A DNA stretch of 64,000 bases, taken from positions 1-64,000 of the forward strand of contig JAHBTN010000001.1 of assembly GCA_019638575.1 (NCBI GenBank), read 5' to 3'. The notes beneath the pieces are model-generated. The model did not search any database. It saw nothing but the letters and a program-made list of their open reading frames with translations, and was not told the origin of the DNA. The position numbers and the translations under genes were made by a program. Shown in pieces: positions 9,205-17,080 of this stretch; the stretch's first letter is position 1, and each line of letters opens with the position of its first letter. The DNA comes from Ferruginibacter sp. GTDB lineage: Bacteria; Bacteroidota; Bacteroidia; Chitinophagales; Chitinophagaceae.

Positions 9205-10215
9205 TTATCCAATCAATTTAGCAAAATGATGTACCGTACGCACCAACTGGCTTACATAGCTCATTTCATTATCGTACCAGCTTACGGTTTTTACCAATTG
9301 GTTATCGCCCATTTGCATCACTTTGGTTTGTGTGGCATCAAACAATGAACCAAAACGGGTTCCAATAATATCGCTGCTCACAATCTCGTCTTCGTTATAA
9401 CCAAAACTTTCATTGCTTGCAGCTTTCATGGCAGCGTTCACTTCTTCGGCAGTAACTTTTTTATTTAAGATGGAATAAAGTTCAGTAACAGAGCCGGTAA
9501 TTACAGGCACACGCTGTGCGCCACCATCTAATTTCCCTTTAAGTTCGGGCAATACCAAACCAATTGCTTTTGCCGCACCGGTGCTGTTAGGTACAATATT
9601 GGCTGCTGCTGCCCTTGCCCTTCTTAAATCACCTTTAGGGTGTGGGGCATCCAATGTGTTTTGGTCGTTGGTATAAGCATGTATGGTACTCATAATGCCG
9701 GTAACAATTCCAAAACTATCGTTTAATGTTTTTGCCATTGGCGCCAGGCAATTGGTAGTGCAACTGGCGCAACTGATGATGGTTTCTTTACCATCTAACA
9801 CCTGGTGGTTTACATTAAATACAACTGTTTTTAAATCGCCTGTTGCCGGTGCAGAGATAACCACACGTTTTGCACCTGCGGTAATATGGGCTTCGGCTTT
9901 TGCCTTATCGGTAAAGAAACCGGTACATTCAATCACCACATCCACATTATGCTGCCCCCAGGGAATTTGTGCAGGATCTTTCTGTGCATATATTTTTATA
10001 TCATCGCCATTTACTACTATCGAATTTTCAGTAGCTTTTACATCCTGGCTAAAGCGGCCCTGTGCGCTATCGTATTTTAATAAATGTGCCAGCACTGCCG
10101 GGCTTGTTAAATCATTGATGGCTACTACATCAATTCCCTGCATATCATATATCTGGCGATACACCAGGCGGCCTATACGGCCAAATCCGTTAATAGCAAC
10201 TTTTACTGTACTCAT
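9205..10215 (-). CDS. gapA: Glyceraldehyde-3-phosphate dehydrogenase, type I
   Basis: Oxidises and phosphorylates glyceraldehyde 3-phosphate with NAD in glycolysis. The 336-residue protein begins with the Rossmann motif INGFGRIGR and carries the active-site signature [10 protein letters not shown] with the nucleophilic cysteine near residue 150, plus the [10 protein letters not shown] segment and the C-terminal WYDNEMSY. It is the first gene of the likely gapA-pgk operon. A minus-strand TAATTTTG at 10252-10245 lies about 30 nt upstream of the ATG and is a plausible -7 element, although no good -33 box is visible. Confidence 0.96.
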   Translation of the reverse strand: MSTVKVAINGFGRIGRLVYRQIYDMQGIDVVAINDLTSPAVLAHLLKYDSAQGRFSQDVKATENSIVVNGDDIKIYAQKDPAQIPWGQHNVDVVIECTGFFTDKAKAEAHITAGAKRVVISAPATGDLKTVVFNVNHQVLDGKETIISCASCTTNCLAPMAKTLNDSFGIVTGIMSTIHAYTNDQNTLDAPHPKGDLRRARAAAANIVPNSTGAAKAIGLVLPELKGKLDGGAQRVPVITGSVTELYSILNKKVTAEEVNAAMKAASNESFGYNEDEIVSSDIIGTRFGSLFDATQTKVMQMGDNQLVKTVSWYDNEMSYVSQLVRTVHHFAKLIG

Positions 10216-10244
10216 ATCGTTAACTTAATTTAAAATTTGAGTGG

Positions 10245-10252
10245 CAAAATTA
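10245..10252 (-). promoter_or_regulatory. Candidate -7 element of gapA
   Basis: TAATTTTG on the minus strand matches TAnnTTTG 30 nt upstream of the gapA start codon. The -33 box is not convincing. Confidence 0.4.
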
Positions 10253-10393
10253 CGAATATGCAGGCGTTAATTAATAAGAATATTTTTAATTTTTGTTGGA
10301 TGTGTAAAATTTAATGAAACCCTGTACCTGCAATGGTTGTACAACAACTGCCTGGCAACAACTATAAAAACACCGCAAAGCATTTTTAAATTA

Positions 10394-10425
10394 TTTGGCA
10401 GAAAAACAACGGGACGTTATCTTTG
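10394..10425 (+). promoter_or_regulatory. Promoter of tRNA-Glu
   Basis: TTTG ending at 10397 is followed by a 20-nt spacer and TATCTTTG at 10418-10425, a full Bacteroidota promoter match 19 nt upstream of the tRNA. The core TATCTTTGCCGTCC is identical to promoter P3 at the left edge of the window. Confidence 0.75.
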
Positions 10426-10444
10426 CCGTCCTTTAAAGGAAAAT

Positions 10445-10516
10445 GCCGCGTTGGTCAAGGGGTTAAGACGCCTCCCTTTCACGGAGGAATCACGGGTTCG
10501 AATCCCGTACGTGGTA
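10445..10516 (+). tRNA. tRNA-Glu (anticodon UUC)
   Basis: A complete 72-nt cloverleaf can be folded: acceptor stem GCCGCGT with ACGTGGT (two G-U pairs), D arm GTC/GAC, anticodon stem CCTCC/GGAGG around the loop CTTTCAC with anticodon TTC, and T arm ACGGG/CCCGT with loop TTCGAAT. The discriminator base is A and the 3' CCA is not encoded (CA follows, then A). It has its own promoter and a terminator directly behind, so it is a single-gene transcription unit. The G1-U72 pair at the end of the acceptor stem is slightly unusual. Confidence 0.93.
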
Positions 10517-10523
10517 CAAAAGA

Positions 10524-10551
10524 AGCTTTTCATTTTTTGAAAGGCTTTTTT
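10524..10551 (+). terminator. Terminator of tRNA-Glu
   Basis: AGCTTTTC at 10524-10531 pairs with GAAAGGCT at 10539-10546 (one G-T pair), followed by a T run. It starts 8 nt after the tRNA. Confidence 0.8.
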
Positions 10552-10768
10552 GTTTGGGGGCTGTAAGCTGTTGTAATGCTATTAAACATTTGTTCCGGCT
10601 ATCCGTTACAAGCTGCACTTTGTTTCGCTTTTCACTTCTATCCGGCAGCCATTGAACTAAAAATCTTTATTCAACTTTTCATTAAATTTTATTACAGCTT
10701 ACTTAAGCAAGAACCTTCCATCACTGAAAGGTTCCTGCTAATTTTAAAACCTGCTTTTGGTTTTTCTA
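10552..10768. other. Gene-free gap with stem-loops
   Basis: No gene is visible. The stretch 10592-10652 is richer in G and C and repeats TATCCG words (CCGGCTATCCG and CTATCCGGC), like a dispersed intergenic repeat, but I cannot show a second copy here. A stem of 11 bp at 10707-10738, read on the minus strand as GCAGGAACCTT with AAGGTTCTTGC, follows the DUF4136 lipoprotein gene and could serve as its terminator although there is no T run. Confidence 0.4.
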
Positions 10769-11347
10769 CTATCCTTTATCAAATTTTTTAAAGATGGTTT
10801 TTACACTTCTTTCAATTTCCCGGTTGGTTAAATTATGGCCGTCAATTTCACTCGTTGTCCATCCCTGCCATACAGCTTTGTCAGTATGGCTGTCAATCAT
10901 GGTAATGGTTACCGTACCTTCTTTAACCGTAGTTGAATACCTGTCGTAACCCATAAACTGCGATGGGTAATAAAAAGTGTAAGCCCTGCCGGTACGCCTG
11001 CTGAAATAAGTGCGTGAAAATGGTTCAGAATAAACGGGATCCTGTTGTTGTTTCCGGTTTTTTTCTACCAATAATTCGTAATTGATAATCACATCTGGAT
11101 TATTATTTGTTTCCTGCCAGCCTTTTTTCTGCAGTTCGGCATTTACCGAATTACGCACATTTACTTCGGTAATATCATGTTTCCAGTTCTTGTTTTTTCC
11201 TTTTGCATCTGGCTTATCAACCCAGGCATAGGTTTTATATTTGCTAAAGTCTGCGTTATTATCTTTTTGTATATGGGCAGTTCCGGCACATCCGGTAAAT
11301 ACAATGGCCAGTATGCCCAAAAACATTATTGTTGATATGTGTTTCAT
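10769..11347 (-). CDS. DUF4136 lipoprotein
   Basis: A 192-residue predicted lipoprotein with a signal sequence and lipobox (IVFTGC, cysteine about residue 20). The mature part starts with the DUF4136 pattern ADFSKYKTYAWVDKPDAK and continues through VRNSVNAELQKKGWQETNNNPDVIINYEL to a conserved C-terminal segment (TVTITMIDSHTDKAVWQGW). DUF4136 proteins are envelope lipoproteins of unknown role. It is a single gene, divergent from the hydroxyproline cluster that begins at 11530. Confidence 0.85.
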   Translation of the reverse strand: MKHISTIMFLGILAIVFTGCAGTAHIQKDNNADFSKYKTYAWVDKPDAKGKNKNWKHDITEVNVRNSVNAELQKKGWQETNNNPDVIINYELLVEKNRKQQQDPVYSEPFSRTYFSRRTGRAYTFYYPSQFMGYDRYSTTVKEGTVTITMIDSHTDKAVWQGWTTSEIDGHNLTNREIERSVKTIFKKFDKG

Positions 11348-11529
11348 GATAACAGTTTTTTATTGTTACTCCTATACCATCTATTAACGCAAAAAATATG
11401 CTTGATGTAAAATTGGCAGTGTGAAAGTTTAGTAAAAAAATATCATTACGTAAGAAGAAAATCAAACCAAAAATTGTTTAACCTGTTTTGTTAAAATTCT
11501 ATTATTACCTTTATCAAAAATCAAAAAAT

Positions 11530-12423
11530 ATGAGCATAAACTGGAGCGGTGTTTTTCCTGCACTCACCACAAAATTTACTACAGATGATCAATTAGATTT
11601 ACCTCTATTTGAAAAAAATTTACAGACACAACTGGCTGCCGGTGTTAACGGAATTGTACTGGGCGGCACACTTGGCGAAGCCAGTGTATTAACAACCACT
11701 GAAAAAGAACAACTAATAAAATATGCTGTTGAAAAAAGTGCTGGTAAGGTGCCGGTAGTATTAAATATTGCCGAAGGGAGTACCAAAGAAGCATTGCAAC
11801 AAACCGAAAATGCAAAAGCCTGGGGCGCCAAAGGATTGATGGTGCTGCCACCCATGCGGTACAAAAGCGATCACCGGGAAACAATACAGTGGTTTAAAAC
11901 CATTGCCGATGCCACAGAATTGCCCATCATGATTTATAACAACCCTGTTGATTATAAAAATGAAGTAACGATTGATATGTTTGCTGAGCTTGTTGCCTGT
12001 AAGAATATTGAAGCAGTAAAAGAAAGTACCAGGGATGTTACCAATGTAACCAGGATGAAGAACCGCTTTGGCGACAGGATTAAAATACTCTGTGGTGTAG
12101 ATACATTGGCAATGGAAGAGCTATGCTTAGGCGCCGATGGATGGGTGGCTGGTTTGGTTTGTGCATTTCCGAAAGAAACTGTAACCATATATAATTTGGT
12201 AAAAGCAGGTAAAATTGAAGAAGCTGCAAAGATTTACCGGTGGTTTATGCCATTATTGGAATTAGATATTCACCCCAAACTTGTTCAATATATTAAACTA
12301 GCAGAAACACGAGTGGGCATTGGATCGGAAAATGTGAGAGCGCCGAGGTTAATATTAGATGGCAAAGAAAGAGCAGATATTTTAAAGATTATTGATGATG
12401 GCATTGCAAATAGGCCGGTGTGA
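11530..12423 (+). CDS. DapA-family lyase, probable 1-pyrroline-4-hydroxy-2-carboxylate deaminase
   Basis: A 297-residue TIM-barrel protein of the dihydrodipicolinate synthase/N-acetylneuraminate lyase family. The start at 11530 (MSINWSGVFPALTTKF) fits the family better than an in-frame ATG 42 nt upstream. Catalytic residues visible are the tyrosine of IYNNPVDY and the Schiff-base lysine of AVKEST. DapA proper acts in lysine synthesis, but here the next genes are a ketoglutarate-semialdehyde dehydrogenase, a hydroxyproline epimerase and a D-amino-acid oxidase, so deamination of the cyclic imine of hydroxyproline to 2-oxoglutarate semialdehyde is the better reading. That is inference from context. 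Confidence 0.82.
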   Translation: MSINWSGVFPALTTKFTTDDQLDLPLFEKNLQTQLAAGVNGIVLGGTLGEASVLTTTEKEQLIKYAVEKSAGKVPVVLNIAEGSTKEALQQTENAKAWGAKGLMVLPPMRYKSDHRETIQWFKTIADATELPIMIYNNPVDYKNEVTIDMFAELVACKNIEAVKESTRDVTNVTRMKNRFGDRIKILCGVDTLAMEELCLGADGWVAGLVCAFPKETVTIYNLVKAGKIEEAAKIYRWFMPLLELDIHPKLVQYIKLAETRVGIGSENVRAPRLILDGKERADILKIIDDGIANRPV

Positions 12424-12489
12424 ATTGTTAATTGTTAAAGGTGAATGGTGAATTATGAATTATGAATGTTGAATTTTGAATGGTAAATT
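12424..12489 (+). repeat. Tandem word repeat in an operon spacer
   Basis: The spacer between the deaminase and dehydrogenase genes is made of near-repeats of TGAATTATGAAT and TTGTTAA words. Unlike other spacers here I see no matching inverted arm. Confidence 0.5.
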
Positions 12490-12510
12490 TTGATTTTTGA
12501 TTTTTATTTT

Positions 12511-13995
12511 ATGAGTTACAAAGATTTTAATACTGAAGAAATTGACCGGGTGATGCAGGAAGCATGGACTACGTTTCATATTTACAGGAAATTTTCTTTA
12601 CAACAGCGGGCTGCATATATGAAAACCATTGCAATTGAACTTGATAATTGTGGTGATGCACTTATACAAACGGCCATGGGCGAAACAAATTTGCCCGAAG
12701 CAAGATTAAGAGGCGAAAGAGCAAGAACAATTTTTCAACTAAACAGTTATGCCGAAGCATGCGAAAAAGGCAACTGGCTGGAAGCAAGGATAGACACCGC
12801 CATCACAGATAAAACCCCACCCAAGCCCGATATAAGAAAAATGCTGGTACCACTTGGCCCGGTAGTGGTTTTTGGCGCCAGTAATTTTCCGTTTGCTTAT
12901 TCAACAGCCGGTGGCGATACAGCCTGTGCCTTTGCAGCCGGTTGCCCGGTTATTGTAAAAGCACATCCGGCTCATGCCGAAACCTCGGAGATAGTTGCCA
13001 ATGCAATTTTAACAGCGGCAAATAAATGCAACATGCCCAAAGGAATTTTTGCACACGTACATGGCGCATCATTTGAAGTTGGAAAAGCTTTAGTACAGCA
13101 TCCACATACAAAAGCTGTAGGTTTTACAGGTTCATATATTGGCGGTAAACAATTATTCGATTGGGGTAACCAACGTAATGAACCCATTCCTGTTTTTGCA
13201 GAAATGGGCAGCATCAACCCTGTATTTTTAATGCCCGAAAAATTATATACCGAATCCGCATCTATGGCACAGCAATACGCAGCTTCAATAACATTGGGTG
13301 TTGGGCAGTTTTGTACAAACCCCGGTTTATTAATTGGCATTGAAAGCGAAGCTTTAAAAACTTTTGTACACGACCTGGGGAAAGCAATTCAAAAAATTGC
13401 ACCGGCGCCCATGCTGCACAGCGGCATAGTAAGCGCTTATAAAAAAAATAAAGGCAATGCTTTATTGCAGGATGATGTACACCTTGTGGCAGAAAGTGAA
13501 ACCGAAGTAAAAGAAAACGAAGGCTTGCCAACAATTGCTACTGCATCCGGACAGGCATTTTTAAATAATCCTGTACTGCACCAGGAAGTGTTTGGCCCCT
13601 ATTCTATTGTTATAAGATGTAAGGATATGCAGGAAATGATTACAGTTGCAAAAAATTTGGAAGGGCAATTAACCACTACGCTGATGGCAACCGAAACCGA
13701 CATTACCAGAAACAATGAATTAGTAGAAGCAATAAAAAATATCTGTGGCAGATTTATATTAAACGGCGTGCCAACAGGTGTAGAAGTATGTTTAAGCCAA
13801 CATCATGGCGGGCCTTTTCCGGCAACCACCGATAGCAGGTTTGGCGCCGTAGGCGCCGATGGTATTAAAAGATTTGCCAGGCCCATTGCTTTTCAAAACT
13901 GGGCAAATAATTTATTACCCGATGAATTGAAGAATGAAAACCCACTGAATATTTGGAGAACAGTTAATAATGAACTTTCAAAAGAAAAAATTTAA
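12511..13995 (+). CDS. 2,5-dioxovalerate (alpha-ketoglutarate semialdehyde) dehydrogenase, ALDH family
   Basis: A 494-residue aldehyde dehydrogenase. The start at 12511 (MSYKDFNTEEIDRVMQEA) is preferred to an upstream ATG seven codons earlier. Signatures are FGASNFPFAYSTAGGDTA (cofactor-binding strand), the glutamate in FAEMGSINP, and the nucleophilic cysteine in GQFCTNPG. These variants of the ALDH motifs are typical of the NADP-preferring ketoglutarate semialdehyde dehydrogenase group used in hydroxyproline and sugar-acid breakdown. It should make 2-oxoglutarate, the last step of the pathway. Its stop codon overlaps that of the convergent desaturase-like gene by 4 nt. Confidence 0.85.
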   Translation: MSYKDFNTEEIDRVMQEAWTTFHIYRKFSLQQRAAYMKTIAIELDNCGDALIQTAMGETNLPEARLRGERARTIFQLNSYAEACEKGNWLEARIDTAITDKTPPKPDIRKMLVPLGPVVVFGASNFPFAYSTAGGDTACAFAAGCPVIVKAHPAHAETSEIVANAILTAANKCNMPKGIFAHVHGASFEVGKALVQHPHTKAVGFTGSYIGGKQLFDWGNQRNEPIPVFAEMGSINPVFLMPEKLYTESASMAQQYAASITLGVGQFCTNPGLLIGIESEALKTFVHDLGKAIQKIAPAPMLHSGIVSAYKKNKGNALLQDDVHLVAESETEVKENEGLPTIATASGQAFLNNPVLHQEVFGPYSIVIRCKDMQEMITVAKNLEGQLTTTLMATETDITRNNELVEAIKNICGRFILNGVPTGVEVCLSQHHGGPFPATTDSRFGAVGADGIKRFARPIAFQNWANNLLPDELKNENPLNIWRTVNNELSKEKI

Positions 13996-15257
13996 AGCGA
14001 AACCTGTACCTGCTTTTTTTCTTTTATTAAAGAAAGCCATGCAGTAATTATAACAGATAAAACAAAATAAACTACCAACACAATATTAATCCAGGGTAAA
14101 AAAGCAGTAGCGCCAAACCAATCGCCCAGGTAAAAAATAATTCCTATTCCAAAAACAGCTTTTATAATTTCCCAAATAATGGCATAGCGGTTTCCATCCA
14201 TCAATTCGGTAAAAGCATATACCATTAAAAAAACAAAAGCGCCATATATAAACATACCCGGTTTACCAATAGAGGCTATATTTCCAAATAAATAACTGAT
14301 AAAAAATAACAGCATAGTTAATTGCACCCAGCACCAAACATGCATAAATACTGATACCTGCGGATCATACTTTTCAAAATTGTATGCATCTTCAATTTTA
14401 TATACCGGGTATTTTTCAGCAACATCTGCAGGCCGCCAACCGGTAGGCATAAACCAGATTCGAAATTTATCTTTTACACTTTTTGCATGCCATGCATCCT
14501 TAATCATCAGCCATAAATGCAAAAAATTTATTTTAATGGGGTTCCATGTTCTTACCGGCCGGGTAATACCATAAACCGGTTTTACATCGGGCATTTCTTC
14601 CTGGAAAGTGCCAAACCATTTATCCCAAAAAATAAATATCTGCCCGTAATTCTTATCAATATATTCTTTGTTTAATGCATGGTGTACACGGTGGTGCGAT
14701 GGTGTAACGATTATCTTTTCTAAAAACCCCATTTTGCCAATATGCTGCGTATGATACCAAAACTGTGCAAACAAATGCAGGGGTGCAACAATGGCTATCA
14801 GCTTAGGGTCAATTCCCAACAGGGCTGCCGGCAATAATAAAATAACAAACAATCGTACAAAAACAGATATGCTTTGCCGAAGTGCACAGGCCAGGTTAAA
14901 ATCTTCGCTGCTATGATGGATGATATGGCTGTTCCAGAAAAAATTAATTTTATGATCAAGTGCATGAACGGTATAACCTGCAAAATCAAGCACAATAAAA
15001 ACAATAAGGTAAGTGTACCACTTTGTATCGATATGAGTAAGGGCTACCCTGTTTACCAGCCATTCGTAACTTATCAAAGCAATAGCAAAGCCCAGTACAT
15101 CTTTGGTAACATTGGTAACGCCTGAACAAAGGCTGCTAATCATATCTAAATTACGCACCGTATCTTTCCCTTTGTACCAGCCATACCATTTTTCAAAAAG
15201 TACCAGCACCAAAAAAGCAGGCATTGCAATCAGTAAGATTTTTCCGTACTGTTCCAT
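13992..15257 (-). CDS. Sterol desaturase/fatty acid hydroxylase family membrane protein
   Basis: The 421-residue protein has several membrane segments (for example ILLIAMPAFLVLVLF at the start and FGIGIIFYLGDW near the end) and the three histidine clusters of the di-iron fatty acid hydroxylase superfamily: HALDHK, HIIHHSSED and HHRVHHALN. It is expected to hydroxylate or desaturate a lipid in the inner membrane; the substrate is unknown. It is transcribed against the surrounding hydroxyproline genes and its stop codon overlaps that of the upstream neighbour, so it is unlikely to belong to the pathway. The C-terminal half has extra membrane segments beyond the core domain. Confidence 0.85.
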   Translation of the reverse strand: MEQYGKILLIAMPAFLVLVLFEKWYGWYKGKDTVRNLDMISSLCSGVTNVTKDVLGFAIALISYEWLVNRVALTHIDTKWYTYLIVFIVLDFAGYTVHALDHKINFFWNSHIIHHSSEDFNLACALRQSISVFVRLFVILLLPAALLGIDPKLIAIVAPLHLFAQFWYHTQHIGKMGFLEKIIVTPSHHRVHHALNKEYIDKNYGQIFIFWDKWFGTFQEEMPDVKPVYGITRPVRTWNPIKINFLHLWLMIKDAWHAKSVKDKFRIWFMPTGWRPADVAEKYPVYKIEDAYNFEKYDPQVSVFMHVWCWVQLTMLLFFISYLFGNIASIGKPGMFIYGAFVFLMVYAFTELMDGNRYAIIWEIIKAVFGIGIIFYLGDWFGATAFLPWINIVLVVYFVLSVIITAWLSLIKEKKQVQVSL

Positions 15258-15490
15258 CCCATAAAATTACAGAATGAAACAAAATCATCCTAACAAAAAT
15301 TAAAAGGCATAGTTACATTTTATCTTGTTAAACTATTGGGAATTTTTAAAGTTGATGTAAGCCTTCAAAAACAAGATTTCAGCATCCTGCTATATTTTAA
15401 CAAAACCAAAATTGCCCCGCTTGCAATATGGCACAGTTTTATTACCTGTTAAATAAAAATTATTATTTAACCTTAAATCTAAAAAAAGTC

Positions 15491-15919
15491 ATGAAAAAAA
15501 TTTTTACACTTTCTGCAAGCTTAATTCTTGCAATGGTCTTATTCAGCAGTTGCGTAAAAGAGCATATTGAACCAACCTTTGATGAAAATTACTGGCTCAG
15601 CAAAGAAGAAGGAGAAGTAGTGTACAGCGATCCCTATTGCGATTATTTTGTTGTGGAAACTTACTATGGATACAATATTGTACGCACTAACGCAAGTTCA
15701 AAACCATATGAAGGCGATTTTGTTTACGGCAATTTTAGCAACCTGGGTACAAGGGACATGTACAACTATTCAGGAAGGTTTGTATTTACAGGTACCGTAA
15801 CCGACTACTGGTTATCATATAATGAAACCCTGGATGCACTGGATTACTATTGCCCCTACTATGGCAAAGGCATCCAAAAAAGGGTTTTAAAAGAATCAAC
15901 AAAGTTTAAGAAAAAATAA
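15491..15919 (+). CDS. Small lipoprotein of unknown function
   Basis: A 142-residue protein. The start at 15491 begins a signal sequence with lipobox (MKKIFTLSASLILAMVLFSSC). The mature part is rich in Tyr and acidic residues (CDYFVVETYYGYNIVRTN and YCPYYGKGIQKRVLKE) and looks like a small beta fold. A terminator follows directly. I do not recognise a family. It sits between two hydroxyproline genes but has its own terminator, so no functional link can be claimed. Confidence 0.65.
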   Translation: MKKIFTLSASLILAMVLFSSCVKEHIEPTFDENYWLSKEEGEVVYSDPYCDYFVVETYYGYNIVRTNASSKPYEGDFVYGNFSNLGTRDMYNYSGRFVFTGTVTDYWLSYNETLDALDYYCPYYGKGIQKRVLKESTKFKKK

Positions 15920-15941
15920 AGGTTGATGTTTGAATAATGAG

Positions 15942-15969
15942 GCCGCTGTTTTTTAGCAGCGGCTTTCTT
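15942..15969 (+). terminator. Terminator after the small lipoprotein gene
   Basis: GCCGCTG at 15942-15948 pairs with CAGCGGC at 15957-15963, 8-nt T-rich loop, followed by TTTCTTTT. Confidence 0.85.
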
Positions 15970-16073
15970 TTATTGATAAATAGCAAATCATACAATTTGT
16001 AAAATACTTTCTAACGGATTTTTGCATTACAAACGAAGTTTTAATTAAGTTGCATAGCAAAATAACCGTTCAT

Positions 16074-17075
16074 TTGAAAAAGACATTTATATGTATTGAT
16101 GCACATACTTGCGGAAACCCTGTGCGATTGGTAAAAGAAGGTGGCCCCGCACTCATTGGTAGCAATATGAGTGAAAAGCGCCAGCATTTTTTAAAAGAAT
16201 ATGACTGGATTAGGAAAGGGCTGATGTTTGAACCCCGTGGCCACGATATGATGAGCGGCAGTATCCTATATCCGCCACACGATTCTGAAAATGATGTGGC
16301 TGTTTTATTTATTGAAACAAGCGGATGCCTGCCCATGTGCGGACATGGAACCATCGGCACCATTACCATTGCCATAGAAGAAGGATTGATAAAACCCAGG
16401 GTACCGGGCACCGTTAGGATGGAAGCGCCGGCAGGCCTGGTAGAGATTGCATACACAATGCAACAATCAAAAGTTAAAACAGTAAAGCTAACCAATGTAC
16501 CTTCTTATTTAGCCGAAACAGGGTTAACAGTTAATTGCCCGGGGTTGGGAGAAATTATTGTTGATGTATCGTACGGAGGAAATTTTTATGCAATAGTAGA
16601 TGTGCAGAAGAATTTTAAAGGCATTGAGCATTACACTGCCGATAAACTGATTGCCTGGGCAAGGGAATTGCGTAAAAACATTAACGATAAATATGTGTTT
16701 GTACATCCCGAAGATGAAACCATAAAAGGGTGCAGCCATATTTTATGGACGGGTGCCGTACTTGATAAAACTTCTACTGCTCGTAATGCAGTATTTTACG
16801 GCGATAAAGCTATAGACCGCAGCCCATGCGGTACCGGTACATCGGCACGTATGGCACAATGGTATGCAAAAGGATTATTGAAAAAAGGTGATGCGTTTAT
16901 TCACGAAAGTATTATTGGAAGTAAATTTACAGGAAGGATAGAAGAAGAATTAACGATTGCAGGTAAACCGGCCATAAGGCCCAGCATTGAAGGATGGGCA
17001 AAGATTTACGGATACAATACCATCACTATTGACGAAGAGGATGACCCGTATGCTTTTGGTTTCCAGGTGATATAA
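16074..17075 (+). CDS. 4-hydroxyproline epimerase (proline racemase family)
   Basis: Interconverts trans-4-hydroxy-L-proline and cis-4-hydroxy-D-proline. The two catalytic cysteine motifs are visible: LPMCGHGTIG near residue 90 and DRSPCGTGTSARMA near residue 250. The C-terminus (EGWAKIYGYNTITID) is typical. No ATG fits the N-terminus; a TTG at 16074 gives MKKTFICIDAHTCGNPVR, matching the family start, while a TTG at 16050 would add eight residues. The gene is six bases from the GH3 gene downstream, so the two are co-transcribed. With the oxidase, deaminase and dehydrogenase nearby it completes the hydroxyproline route. Confidence 0.9.
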   Translation: MKKTFICIDAHTCGNPVRLVKEGGPALIGSNMSEKRQHFLKEYDWIRKGLMFEPRGHDMMSGSILYPPHDSENDVAVLFIETSGCLPMCGHGTIGTITIAIEEGLIKPRVPGTVRMEAPAGLVEIAYTMQQSKVKTVKLTNVPSYLAETGLTVNCPGLGEIIVDVSYGGNFYAIVDVQKNFKGIEHYTADKLIAWARELRKNINDKYVFVHPEDETIKGCSHILWTGAVLDKTSTARNAVFYGDKAIDRSPCGTGTSARMAQWYAKGLLKKGDAFIHESIIGSKFTGRIEEELTIAGKPAIRPSIEGWAKIYGYNTITIDEEDDPYAFGFQVI

Positions 17076-17080
17076 AAAAC

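Noticed and set aside
10337..10540. Open frame across the tRNA-Glu region
   Set aside because: It overlaps the full tRNA cloverleaf and its promoter; the encoded sequence has no family features.
11530..12423. Dihydrodipicolinate synthase of lysine synthesis (dapA)
   Set aside because: The family fold fits, but the operon contains only hydroxyproline catabolic enzymes, so the deaminase reading is preferred.
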